A stretch of 64,000 nt of DNA from Chenopodium formosanum (GCA_024500155.1 CM044879.1:26468572-26532571); one strand, 5' to 3'; shown: positions 19,547 to 30,839, counted from the stretch's first letter. The notes: a model not told the origin generated them from the letters alone. Program-made: numbers and translations.

Positions 19547-21721
19547 TGTAGACACCCATTTGTGTCTCCCCAAAACCAAACCCAGTGATGAATGCCTTGT
19601 GCGTCGTGTTATAATCGAATTAGGTGAAGGTGGTTCGAAAGTCAAGTGTTGCGGTTAGTTTTTATTAAAATCCTTCTTTCTGTTTTCGAAAACCATTTCT
19701 ATTTTATGAAAACGTTCAATTCAGTTTATTTTGGTCCATGATAAGGGTCCAATAATGGTGTAGTTGGATGGGGCTTTAAAAGACCTTTCCAACGATATAT
19801 TATAAGCCCAATTCCAATAAATAATGAGGAAGTTATGGCAAAAATACTAAACTGGGCCCAAACCGGATTTTACCTACGACCCAATGATCATGTGGAGGGT
19901 CCAAAGGTTTAATCCTATTCCTAAACTAATTAGGATTGATTAGAATCTTCTATAAGTTTCTAAAATATCTTAATTATCCTTTTTTGAAAAGATAAGATCA
20001 TGGAATTTGATTTAAATGTAAACTTTCCTTTTTTAAAACTTTCCTAATTCTATTCGGATTTAAAGATGTTCAAAGATAGTCAGATATCACTTTCGTGCCT
20101 CATATTTTTTATCCAAATTTTATATGGTTGGATAGATCTTGAAATTATCTTTCCAATGATATATTATAATAATAAATCCGAGCTATAACGAAAAAGATAT
20201 TAAAGATATACGAAACTCTATCCAAAACTGACACCGTCCTACTATTTCGTCCATATCTTTTTATCTACAAAAGATTTTAATCTGATTCTAATTGCATTAG
20301 AAAGTAAACTTCAAGAGCTTTCCAACGACATATAATATGACTTATTTGGACTTCTAGATCAAAAGATATGATTAAAACAAAATCCGCAAAAACTGTTTCT
20401 GTCGCCAAACGACAGGTTTGTCGCCGCGCGACAGACTCTGTCGCCTGGCGACAAGATAAATTCTTGGCGACAAGGTCGGTTTGATTAGCGACAGCGTGGG
20501 GTTTTATTCCTTATCAAATTCTATGATTTTCCGGACTTTTTCCTTATAAATAGGGTCCGAACCTCTGTTTTTATTCATCAACTTTCATCATCAATTCTCA
20601 TTAACTCTTCCTTAATTCTCTCTTTTCTCTCTTGAGCAATATATGCTTTCTTTCCCTTTCTTTCTAAACTAGCTTTTTACAAACAATATTCCGCATTCAC
20701 TAGACTTAGAGTCTCTTAGCCAAGTTAGAAGTTGCCTTCGCCCTAGACGTGAAAGGTTGATATTTTCTGAGGGTTTGGTCCAAAACTAGTCTAAACTTTA
20801 TTTAATTTGATTTTTAATTTAATTATTTAATTGTTCTTTATTATTTTCATTGAAGTTTACTAACTTGTGTATTTTGTTATTAGAAAGAGGTACGAGGCTT
20901 CAAAGTATGTAACCTTATTACTCTCTTTCAATGTAGAAAGCATGTTTATTAATGTTTAATTTCTAGTATCATGCTAGGATGTTATTTTATGCTTTCTAAT
21001 ATCATGTTTAGGGTGCCTTTATTCTTTCTAATATCATGTTAGTACCATGTTAGGTTTAAAGCTTCGATCTTTATTGCTTAGTGACATGCTAGGATTCGTT
21101 ATTAATCTTGTTAGTATCATGTCTAGGATCTTGCTATTATTATCAAGCTTTATTATGCCTTATCATGCTATTATCATCGTTATTATTATTATTTAACATT
21201 GTTTATTCTTATGTTGCTTGATATATTTTATTGTTATTGCTTGATCACGCCTTTTATGCAGGTTTAAAGGGAATTTGTACTTGAAATCATGCTTAATAAG
21301 ATAATTAATAATTTGGTTTAGGCTAATGTGATTTTAATTCAAGTGATCGCCAATAATAGATTTATTTGTGCATTAATTTCAACCAACATAGATAAACAGG
21401 GTAGGTTTAATATAATGTTTGTATGTTATTCGAAAAGCGCGCATGAATACGAGCAGAACAAAGTAGAGGCCTATTTTATAGGGCGGGTCCTTTCTTTTGT
21501 AGATTGGATTCGTACCCTCATCCCCGGACCCTGTTTGGTTCAAGACCTTATGGAGTATTTGACGGTCCTTTGGATTGTCTTTTGGGTACAAGTTCCTTAA
21601 AACTTGTTGGCGACTCGTTTTAGCTCTTTGTCTTTCCCTTTGGAACGCCACCGTACTTTAGTGTATGATCACAGTGGGGTTCAAGTTTGGGGTTATCGTA
21701 ATGCTTGAAATATTCCCTACA
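19547..21721 (+). repeat. 3' LTR
   Basis: Same 2175-bp length as the 5' LTR, with about six substitutions seen by eye (for example GGCCAAAA/GGCAAAAA, GTAGACTT/GTAAACTT, AGTTCGAA/AGTTAGAA, ATGCTTTA/ATGCCTTA, ATCACGC/ATCATGC). It contains palindrome cluster 7 (20399-20495) and the TATA box at 20545. Confidence 0.95.
20399..20495. repeat. GTCGCC palindrome cluster 7 (3' LTR)
   Basis: Exact counterpart of cluster 1 in the 5' LTR, again about 50 bp upstream of TATAAATA. Confidence 0.85.
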
Positions 21722-21726
21722 GTATG
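21722..21726. repeat. right target site duplication (GTATG)
   Basis: Matches 2247-2251 and directly abuts the CTACA end of the 3' LTR. Confidence 0.95.
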
Positions 21727-21978
21727 CCCAATTACAAAGGGGTACTCAAAGAAACACACCCAACCAGGGGCAGTCCAGTCAGCCCTCTCCCTAGGTGATG
21801 GAATTTTCACCACAACCCCATCAGGAAAACGCGCAATTGCAGCAATATTCTGAACTTCCTCCTTCGTAATGGTGGAAGGATAGGTATCCTTGACAGGAAA
21901 AACGTTCTGCGGCACCAAGTTTGGCCTTTTCACACCCTCACCTACCCCAGCAAACACCACCCTCACATGATCATCCAT
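21727..21978 (-). pseudogene. 5' exon of the interrupted putative gypsy-type transposon gene
   Basis: It begins with ATG at 21978 (MDDHVRVVFAGVGEG) after a CT-rich leader and reads through IPSPRERADWTAPGWVCFFEYPFVIGH to the insertion site. Removing the retroelement and one GTATG copy places VCFFEYPFVIGH next to TFPFSALVRQFL at 2251, the normal continuity of this family. The first exon itself shows no stop, so the split is explained by the insertion. Confidence 0.7.
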
Positions 21979-22261
21979 CGCAAAAAAACAAAGAAAAAGT
22001 ACAAAGTGTAAAACAGAGCAAATAGAGAAGAGAGAGAAAATACCTGATGAAATTGAAATTGGGGCAAAGCAATTGAAGTGATTAGCCTACACACCCAATA
22101 AATACCAAAGACGGAAACAAAACCGCCCTTCATAGTTATCGAGGAAGTTGCCTTAAAACTGCCCCCACTTTCTATTTTGCTAACCGTTGGAAAAATTTCT
22201 GAAGTTCGAAATATTCTCTAGAGTTTTCTTTAAGTAATTTTCACTTCCAAATACTTGGAAA

Positions 22262-22278
22262 TAAAAATTAGGGGCAAT
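22262..22278 (+). promoter_or_regulatory. polypurine tract of the outer retroelement
   Basis: TAAAAATTAGGGGCAAT directly precedes a TGTTGGGCCC start that looks like an LTR terminus. Confidence 0.5.
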
Positions 22279-22800
22279 TGTTGGGCCCGTATTGTAATAC
22301 GACCCATTACATTTAGGGCACCAGTCCAAGAAGCAATACATCAACAAATTGAGCAAAACGGCTTGATTAGAATAAACAAGGAAAGCAGCATCAAGGATAT
22401 CAATCAAAGAGATACTTGCCAAAGGTACACCTACAGAACAGAGAAGAAGATAAATCAAGAAGATCTTCCTCATTTTGAATATATTCCGAATATCTTTGTA
22501 AACCCTAGAGATCCCTACTCCCTAGGTATAAATAAGCATAAACTAGACATTTTGAGCATTCATGTACGCACATATACTCTAAATATAATAGAATTACTCT
22601 GCATTTATCTACGGAGCTTCGTCCCTACTGAAGAAGGAGGCCAGTCCTTATTCAATATTGTATCTCTAAACTTACTCTTTTCATAGTAGAGTTCATTCTG
22701 TTTATTTATCGTTTATTCATTGCTTATCTATTGCTTTATTATTGCTTTACTGCTATTTTATATGCTTTTGGTAGTATGATTGTTATTACCCGTCAAACCT
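22279..22800 (+). repeat. start of the outer element's 3' LTR (end not determined)
   Basis: TGTTGGGCCCGTATTG follows a polypurine tract. A TATA box (TATAAATA at 22527-22534) and transcript-like sequence with T-rich tracts follow. I cannot find the other LTR in this window, so the right end is a guess. The antisense gene upstream has the same position and orientation relative to this LTR as antisense genes 1 and 2 have to theirs. Confidence 0.5.
22527..22534 (+). promoter_or_regulatory. TATA box in the outer LTR (TATAAATA)
   Basis: CTAGGTATAAATAAGC lies about 250 bp into the putative LTR, a normal U3 core position. Confidence 0.45.
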
Positions 22801-23747
22801 AGCAGATTCTCATATGTCCTTGTTGAGATTTGCCTAAACAGATTGGCTTTGATCTTTACTGTTTCATTGATAGATCAAAAACTATATCCATAGCCGATAA
22901 AACAAAACTGAATCCCGCCTATTTATATTGGGCATAGAAAATAAATTCATTGCAGCAATAATTGTAATGAAAAAAAAATCCCAAACTCATTTAAATACTT
23001 CAACTAAATCATATGCATGTAAAATTCGATCAGTATGAATATATATATATATAGTGAAATTCAACATGTCCATACGCCAATTAGAATGCATTAAAATTAT
23101 TAATCAAAGCAAACTCAAATTCACAACAAAATTGAGAAATTTTAAAAAAAATAATAATAATAAAATTCTAACCTTGATATGATGAGAAAACTGCTACAAG
23201 TTTAAATTTATAGATGCTTCTGGGAGCAATGAATCGGAGTTAGAGTGAGAGATGGTTAGGTTCCAGCCCTCTCCAAATAGTTGTTGGGGGATCGAACACA
23301 GGTGCTCTCTACCAACCACTACACCAACATCCAATTGGTAAATTAGCTGAAATATATGATTGCCAATATTTCTGTCTTTATTTTTTACTGAATTATGTTT
23401 TTGTAATCTATCATTTTTTAATACTCCGTACATAACTTATTCTAAAAAATCTTTATTGAAAAAAATATTATTCCCTCAAAATTAAACTGAACCAAATGTA
23501 TTTATTGAATCGTTAATGACTCGTACCCTTTCAACTAATCAAGTTCGAACTCGAAGTAAGTCGCTTGTTCTTAAATCATTTAAACTCGCTAATTATGTTA
23601 TATAAAAAAAAATAGAAAATGCATACACATATTATAATCTTTTATTTTGTAGAACATATATAGTTTTAAATTAATTGATATATAGAGCCGCTCCTAATGT
23701 TACTTGATCTTGACAGAAAAAAAAAACATGAAATTACTAGATTTAAT
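22801..23747. other. AT-rich intergenic DNA
   Basis: No gene or clear element. It includes a short (TA)n near 23040 and poly-A runs. Short frames here have no recognisable protein. Confidence 0.5.
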
Positions 23748-23965
23748 TTAGGGCTTGTTCACATTTACTGAACTGAGCAGAACTGAAATGAACTGAACTG
23801 ATTGAAGCTAAACTGAACTAAACTGATTGGAGCTGAACTGAACTGAATTGAACCGCAATGAATATTTTATGAGAGAAGGAAATTAGGAGCTAAACTGAAC
23901 TGAACTGGTTGGAGCTATAATGAACTAAAGTGAACTGAAATTAAATAAATGTGAACAGGCCCTTA
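23748..23965. mobile_element. Tourist-like MITE with internal GAACT repeats
   Basis: The 212-bp body (23751-23962) has inverted ends GGGCTTGTTCACATTTA and AAATGTGAACAGGCCC and is flanked by TTA on both sides (23748-23750, 23963-23965). This fits PIF/Harbinger Tourist MITEs. The interior is almost wholly built from GAACTGAACT-like units. Confidence 0.8.
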
Positions 23966-24179
23966 GTCTTGTGATGCATGATTTTTTAACATACTATTCT
24001 ATATAAACTACTGTGATGATCTTTTAAACAATAGGATTTTTTTTGTTATATTTTTCTTTAATAGAAATTTACTGTGAAAACCTTATGCCTAAAATATTTG
24101 AAGTAAATAAAATGTGTTCGTTTTTTAAAACAACTTCTGTAAATGAACATTTTATTTAAGATTATATGCACATGATCAT

Positions 24180-24520
24180 TCTCCCACATATCATAGGCAA
24201 CACCACATATTAAATTATTGTCATAGATGGCAACGTAACTATAAGTGTTACAATATATGACAACAATCTTGTTTTTGTTATCTTTTCGTCTTTTCGGGCA
24301 ACGTTTTTGGTGAATGTTGTCTTAGATAATAGAAAGGCAACATTTAAATAATTGTTGCCTTATATGATCTACAACACTTTTACAAATGTGACTAGCAATC
24401 TAGTATTGATTGTTCTAATGCAAAGTAACATATATGAATTGTTGCCTTACACAATCAAGGGTGACAATTTTAATAGTGTTGCAATGTTACGTGTTGCCTA
24501 TTCTTATTTTTTTTGTAGTG
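24180..24520. mobile_element. one end of a CACTA (CMC/EnSpm) element
   Basis: The right edge is TTTTTTTTGTAGTG (24507-24520), the reverse of CACTACAAAAAA, a typical CACTA terminus. The preceding 300 bp contain repeated GTTGCC/GGCAAC sub-terminal motifs in both orientations. I did not find the opposite CACTA end, so the left boundary is approximate and the element may be truncated. Confidence 0.55.
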
Positions 24521-25142
24521 GGTGGTTGAGGTTCGGGAAGGTTTAATTTAATAGAGGAAGAAGCAGAAAGTTTTTCCACATAGGGAGTTTTAATGGTGGT
24601 ACCGGTGGAGTAATGGCAAAACAACTATCAAATAATCGGCCGTTAATTCAACCATGAGGTGGCATCGAGTATTGTTCACCAATATTACAATAATGCCATT
24701 AAGATTAACTGGCTCTGGCTCCTATAAAAAGTGTTGTTCCACAATGTTCTTTCTATAATTAAGAAAAAAAATCATTCTAGGCCATATTTTATGAGGGCTG
24801 CCCAGTTAATCTTCATGATTAACATTTTTTGTCAATCTTCGCTGCCACATCAGCTTGCTGCATTTGAGGGAGTCCAGTAAGCAACCCAATCAGCATCCTA
24901 GTCACATGTTGAAGTATACAACTTGGATGGAAATGATTAACGGCTCCGTCACTTGTTTTGTCACTAGTTGCATTTATTGTTGGTTTGACCGTTTGACCAT
25001 GCAAATATATGTCATGATGTTGGGTATATGTCATGACCTTCATTAAACAATCTAAATTTGAATTGCGATAAATAATCAAAATCACACCATAACCCAATTT
25101 ACCATCTATTAAATAAACAACCTAACCCATTTCAATAAGATT
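24521..25142. other. intergenic DNA including a short match to the 54.5-kb region
   Basis: No gene. Bases about 24728-24793 nearly repeat 54484-54549 (AGTGTTGTYCCACAATGTTC onward), which adjoins the left edge of segmental copy 2. Confidence 0.55.
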
Positions 25143-25763
25143 ATTAACATTAGGGCTGTCAAAAGCTGACACGACATGATAACTCGACACGAAATAAGTG
25201 GGCTTGGGTCAAGTATTTTCAACCCGTTTACATAATTGCGTCAACATGAACCCGACACGAAATTAAACGGGTTAGGTTTGGGTTGAAATTTTCAACCCGA
25301 AACCGACACGCATAACCCAATTATATAAATGGGTTGAACAACAACCCGCTAACCGAACCCGACACGATTAACCTATTAATTAAGTAGTAAAAAAATGGAA
25401 AATTTTATTCTAAACTTGTAATTTTGTAAATTGCCTTGGCACCAAGTATACATTTACGTAATTTTTGGCGGTTAATTTCGCGGATAAAATGAATTTTGAC
25501 TTTTGTTAATTAAAATTTGACTATTAATTTGGGACAATTTTTATGCATAGCTGTGCTGCTAAAGCAACCAATTTTAAATTCCTGTAGTACTTTTGCTATA
25601 TGGTAAAAGGTTACAAGGGTAGCCCGTTTGATAAGTGGATTAGGTTTGGGTCAAGGGTTTTCAACCCGTTTAATAAATGAGTTAGGTTTGGGTCAAGAGT
25701 TTTTCAACCCGTTTAACATCTATCGACACGACACGACCCGTTTGACAACTCTAATTAACATTA
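25143..25763. mobile_element. terminal-inverted-repeat element with 10-bp flanking duplication
   Basis: The body 25153-25753 begins GGGCTGTCAAA and ends TTTGACAACTC(TA), inverted ends. ATTAACATTA flanks both sides (25143-25152, 25754-25763). A 9-10-bp duplication suggests a Mutator-like element. The interior repeats CGACACG and TTTGGGTCAAG...TTTTCAACCCGTTTA in both orientations, with a roughly 190-bp unrelated stretch (about 25430-25620) in the middle. Confidence 0.65.
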
Positions 25764-26248
25764 ATTTATAGATACTCCGTAAGATTGGAACTATAACTCT
25801 ACAAGGCTAATTTGACAACGTTTACCAAAAAAAAAAAAAAATACTCCTTTGTATTTTAAAATTTAAATGTCAATTATTACTTCTACTTACAACTAATCAT
25901 TCTAGTCAGTTGTGACTTCTACTTACAAGTTTCAACTATGGATAAAGCATGCACATTATAAGCTAGGGTTGTTACTTTTGTTATGAAAAACAGTTGTTAG
26001 AATGTATATATGTATCATACTAAATCCAATAGTAATGTATTTAATACGAATGAAATACTACAAAGAACAAATTTATGAGACCACCATACCTGAATGAGCA
26101 TATTACATAGAAGAATCTCTAATCTTATAATCTGTGAAAAAAAAATAAACTTACTGAGCAGGTATTACTCAATAAAGAAGATATAAAAATGCTAGACATA
26201 AGGTATGTAAAAACAATAAAATGATAATGAACCAAGAAAGTCGTTCAT
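25764..26248. other. AT-rich intergenic DNA
   Basis: I see no gene, repeat or regulatory site that I can support. Confidence 0.5.
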
Positions 26249-26251
26249 GAA

Positions 26252-27995
26252 CACTAGTAGAAAAAAGCAAAAAGGCATCGCTCAATGGCCACCGGTTTTT
26301 GAAAACCGGTGGCAAAAATAGGGGAAAAAATGGGCGGGATTTTGAGGGATTAGTATTGCCACCGGTTCGGTTCGAACCGGTGGGAAAATTATTAATCCCA
26401 CCGGTTCAAACCGGTGGCTTTGTTAAAAAAAAAGACCGGGCTTCTCTAATTAAAACCATCCCTTTTGTTCCTTCCTATATATATAGGAAACCCTTCCTTG
26501 CACCAAACCCTAGCCCCCCTCATCTTCTCTCACCTCCCTCATTTTTCTGAAATTTGCTCCTCCTTTCCATTTTCTCTCGTCCCCTCATCGATCCTCCTCT
26601 TTCTGAAATTTGCTCCTCCATTTTCTCTGCTTCTTTTGTTTTCTCTCGTCGCCCTTCATCCTTTCTCCTCTCCCTCTCTGTTCTCTCTCTCGTCACCATT
26701 CATCCTCTCTCCTCCATTCTTTTTCGATACCCACGACGCCACCACCACGCCACCACCACACCAGCAACACCAACATCAACAACACCGACCGATCTACATC
26801 ATCAACACCAATTTTCGCTCTTTTTCGCAGTTTTTGGGTTTGATTTTTCGAGGTTACGGTATCTTGGTTTAATTGATTTTGTAATTGCTATGTTTAATTG
26901 ATTTTGGAATTTTCTAGGTTTATTGATGTGTGTTGATGGGTCTATGTTTCTGGGTTTAATTTGATTATTCAAGATTTTCTGGGTTTATGTTTAATTCGAA
27001 ATTGCATGATTGTTTTGGATTTTTTTTTTTTTAATTTTTTTTCGTGTTGTTTGTGAGTTTTTATTTATTAATTTCAATCTTGGTGTGGTGTTCTGATTTT
27101 CGAAATTGTACGAGTATTCTGGTGAAATTGCATGCGTTTTTTAAGGTTTTTTTTGTTTTATTTTGAGTTTTCTGTTTTTTTTTTTCGGGCATTTGTGGGT
27201 TAATTTTTTAATTCATTTTTGTTTATTTTTTTTCGGGGTTTTAATTCAATTTCTGGGTTTTGTTTTAATTTGTGTGTTTTTTCTTGGTTTAAAACTGATT
27301 TTAATCGATTTATTTTAATCTAATTTGGGATTTTCTGGGTGATTTGAAGTCGATTTTTTTTTAATCGATTTGATTTGGATTTTTGTTCTGGTTTTTTGAT
27401 TGAGTTCTTGGTCATCAATATCTGGGTTTTTTTTCTGGGTTTTTAACTTATTTGTGGGTTGTTTTCAAGGATACATGCAGATCGTCCCTTTTTTTTTTGC
27501 AGTTTATTTATTTTAATTGATTTATTTTTTTGTTTTAATTGGTGCAGGTATGTTGGTTTGGCATAAATTGAAGAATCAAGCCGAAGAATCAAGATGCAAG
27601 AACTTTGATTTTGATGTTTTTTTTTTATTTATATTGTAAATTTTTTTTATTTATATGTTGTAATTGTTCGTGTTTTTTTTGTAGGAAATACTTTCGATGT
27701 TACTGATCTATGTTGTAAATTTTTTTGAGTATATATTATAAATTTTTGATTATAATTATCATTATTGTTTGATTTGGATTTTAATGGATTAATTTTTTTT
27801 TTTGATTAAATTGTTCTATAATATTTCTTTAAGAAAAAGGCAACCAAAAAAAAAATTACATAATATACATTGCCACCGGTTTTGAACAGATGGCCTTTTA
27901 TTCTGAGAATTGCCACCCCCCAAATGACCACCGGTTAAAAACCGGTGGCATAGGGGGGTTTTGAACCGGTGGCCAACTTGTTTTTTCGCCTAGTG
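26252..27995 (+). mobile_element. non-autonomous CACTA element retaining a promoter and leader
   Basis: Ends CACTAGTAGAAAAAAGC and (reverse) CACTAGGCGAAAAAAC; flanking GAA duplication (26249-26251, 27996-27998). Sub-terminal CCACCGGTTTTGAACCGGTGG-type palindromes stand at both ends (26281-26417 and 27868-27975). Between them lie a TATA-type box (CCTATATATATAGG, about 26475), a CT-rich leader starting AAACCCTAGCC, a long T-rich intron-like stretch and a TTGGTGCAG acceptor-like site at about 27540, then a poly-T 3' region. No transposase can be read. It looks like an internal deletion that removed the coding part but kept the transcription unit's edges. Confidence 0.8.
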
Positions 27996-27998
27996 GAA

Positions 27999-29759
27999 GC
28001 AGTAATTATGCACGTAAATTAGTGCCTTCTTAAGGTGTTTCAGTATGTGATAAAATGATCCATCATTACCTGAAAATAAGCTAACATAAATTATGTAAAA
28101 AAAATGAGAGATATTACCTTTCACTTAATCTCGTACAATTAAAGGTTAAATTTGCTAACATCATTTAATTAAGATAAAACCATAATCAAACCAAAAAAAA
28201 TTTAATCAAGTTTCAGTAATTATATTATTTGAAAATTTAATATCATTTTTGAATATTAATTATTTAATTTAATTACAAATATACATACACTTACTATCAT
28301 AACATGAACAAATAAGCAAAAATACTTTTTATTAATGGATTAATAATCTTGTTGTACACATTTTTGAAGTGGTTTTGCATGTATAAACTGATGATATACA
28401 TTTATATAGAACCATGTTTTATAATTATTTAATTATTTTCTAATAACTTGTCATAGGAGCCAAGATCATCTATTGGTTAATGGACAAAAAAATCAAAGGG
28501 TGCATGATACCATGAGTCCATGACAATACACTATGCAAGTCTTCATTTGTTACTCAAGTCTAGCTTCTTGTTGAAGTCAATAATAGTCAAAGTCATCATT
28601 GAGGTCATATTCTTGCATGTTTAATTTAAACAAGCTTTGCATGTGAAACACAAACTACTCTTGCATGTTGAATTGAAGCCTTGCAGGTCCAATACAAAGT
28701 TTTGCATGTTTGAGGTGTAGAGTGTAGATATACCCTTAAATGACCTACTCTATACTACACATGTTATTACAAAGTCACTGCCAGGCAATAGTACAATACC
28801 ATGTACGATTATATACATATTAGTTGAAATTAGAGGATTATATACATTTTAGGTGAAATCGATTTACTTCAGTTATTTTATTTTTTAACTTCACAAATGG
28901 CCATTTTAGTAAATACTTTTGTTAAAATGGCCATTTTGGTAAAAGATCCGAAATCCAATGAAAGTTATGTGAAACCAGTTGGTTCTTTTGGATTTTTTAA
29001 AAGGTATTGAAATGATGAGAAATCCATCTCAGATTTAAGCCCGGATGGTGGAGTGAAAAACATAAGACCTAAATTCCACTTCTTGTTCTGCAACATCTAG
29101 CCATTGCAAGAAGAGAAATAAACTAGCAAGGGAGTGATAATTTGATAATATTGACAATCTTGTGCCACTTACCTAGTATATATAGATGTAATCTGCATGG
29201 GTCAACATATTTCTTGGTCAAGAAGTTATAATTAAAGCTAAATACAAGTGTAAGGCATTTATTGATAGTAGGTACTTCATAGCAATGTAGTACAAGTAAC
29301 ATTTAGTAAAATATGAACTCCTCATTTTTAAATAGTGTTTCATTTAGATCAAAAATTAAATTATATCTTAATAATTGAGTGAACGAATTTAAAAATACTA
29401 TGTGGTATAACCGTGTTAGTAAAATTATTGTGAAAAATAAATAAATCGAGTGAGTTTCATAGTACATTGAAACTAAGATATTGACATGGAACATTTCATA
29501 CATACATATTACTTTTCAGTTTCCAAAGAGATCGAGTATTGAGGAAGACTGTGAATTGTTAAATTAATATTCAATGTAGGGTATGGAAAAAAAAAAAAAA
29601 AAAAAAAAAGGAGATGTGACACTAATTTTAACACGAGCAAAATCCATTTCAAAATATATAAATAACAATCGTGAGCATAAATTAATAGTTGGACATGTTC
29701 ATTTTCGTTTATCGGAAAAGTTGTAAATAAAGTTATTATGTTCATATCCCTAATAATCA
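27999..29759. other. AT-rich intergenic DNA
   Basis: No gene. Repeated TTGCATGTT-like phrases occur at about 28610-28720, and a pure A run at 29587-29609. Short frames here lack any recognisable protein. Confidence 0.5.
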
Positions 29760-30440
29760 AAAATGTATTTGACTTTCATTTGATTCAACTAGCTTTGTTG
29801 AATGCATTCAAATAACAATTCGAATTCAAAAAGCTTTGTATGAATGTGTTTGACTTTCTTTTTTTATCATTAGCTTAGTTGAATGCATTTGACATTTATT
29901 TGATTCTAAAATCTTTGTTTGAATATGTTTTACATTGATTTGATTCAATTAGCTTAGTTGAATGCATTAAACTTTTAATGATTCAAAAAGCTTTGTTTCA
30001 ATGTGTTTGAAATTCATTTGATTAAAAAAACTCTGTTTGAATGTTTTTTACTTCCATTTGAGTTATTAAGCTTTGTTGAACGCATTTCACTTTCATTTGA
30101 TTCAATTAGATTTGTTGAATGCATTTCACTACGTTCATTTGATTCGGTTAGTTTTGTAAGAATGTGTTTGACATTCATTTGATTCAACTAGCTTTGTTGA
30201 ATGCATTTGACTTACATTTGATTCAAAAAGATCTGTTAAACGCATTTGACTTTCATTTGATTCAATTAGCTTTGTTGAATGCATATGATTTTCGTTTGAT
30301 CCAAAAGGTCTTGTTTGAATTTGTTTGACGTTCATTTGATTCAACTAGCTTTGCATTTGACTTTCATTTGATTCAACTAGCTTTGTTGAATGTATTTGAA
30401 TTTCATTTAATTCAGCTAGATTTGCATAAGACTTTCACTT
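29760..30440. repeat. tandem array A, unit about 39 bp (TTTGACTTTCATTTGATTCA...)
   Basis: About 17 degenerate copies of a unit TTTGACTTTCATTTGATTCA + AYTAGCTTTGTTGAATGCA. Two sub-types (CAATTAGCTTTGTTGAATGCA and CAAAAAGCTTTGTTTGAATGTG) tend to alternate, hinting at a roughly 80-bp higher-order unit. The 39-bp length keeps a 13-residue repeating frame open on the minus strand (30135-30344), which I do not treat as a gene. Confidence 0.85.
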
Positions 30441-30506
30441 GAAATTAATTTTTTTTAGGCGTAACCAAAAAACCAAAAATAAAAATTTGAGCCCTCTGTA
30501 AAAATA

Positions 30507-30765
30507 TATTTCCTCCGTTTTCTTTTACTTGCAACACTTTCCTAAAAAGGAAATGTCACAATACTTGCAATACACTATAAAAGAAAAGTTTTTTTAGAAA
30601 AAAACTATATTATATTCCTTATTTAAAGCATATGGTCCACTAAATTACACTATTAACAACCACTCATCCTATTTTAAATTAAAGTTTATTATATTATGTA
30701 AAACCCACCTTTCTTAATTACCGCGCTAAAAGGTGTGTTGCATCTAAAAGAAAACGGAGGAAGTA
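30507..30765. mobile_element. Stowaway-like MITE
   Basis: The body 30509-30763 has inverted ends TTTCCTCCGTTTTCTTTTA and TAAAAGAAAACGGAGGAAG and TA duplications on both sides (30507-30508, 30764-30765). The size, CTCCNTCCG-type ends and TA target fit Stowaway (Tc1/mariner). Confidence 0.8.
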
Positions 30766-30839
30766 TGTAATAACTTTTGAAAATATACTTAGCTTGTACG
30801 TATTAAAAATATGTTTCATAAGTGTCCCCATTTCCAAAT

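Larger units (their letters stand above)
2252..21721 (+). mobile_element. full-length Tat-clade (Ogre/Retand-like) Ty3/gypsy retrotransposon
   Basis: The element has two 2175-bp direct LTRs beginning TGTAGACACC and ending CCCTACA, a 5-bp target duplication, a primer site just after the 5' LTR, a polypurine tract just before the 3' LTR, intact gag and pol frames, and two antisense genes between pol and the 3' LTR. The pol order (protease, RT, RNase H, second RNase H, integrase), the lack of a chromodomain, the tRNA-Arg-type primer site, the large size (19,470 bp), the antisense genes and the 3' tandem repeats all fit the Tat clade. I see no extra ORF1 between the leader and gag such as classic Ogre elements have, so a Retand-like position is plausible. 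Six LTR differences by eye indicate a recent insertion. It sits inside the antisense gene of another retroelement. Confidence 0.93.

Noticed and set aside
26465..26901. Three overlapping 77-135-codon frames in the CACTA interior
   Set aside because: They are CT-rich leader sequence giving Ser/Pro/Leu strings in all three frames, with no domain.
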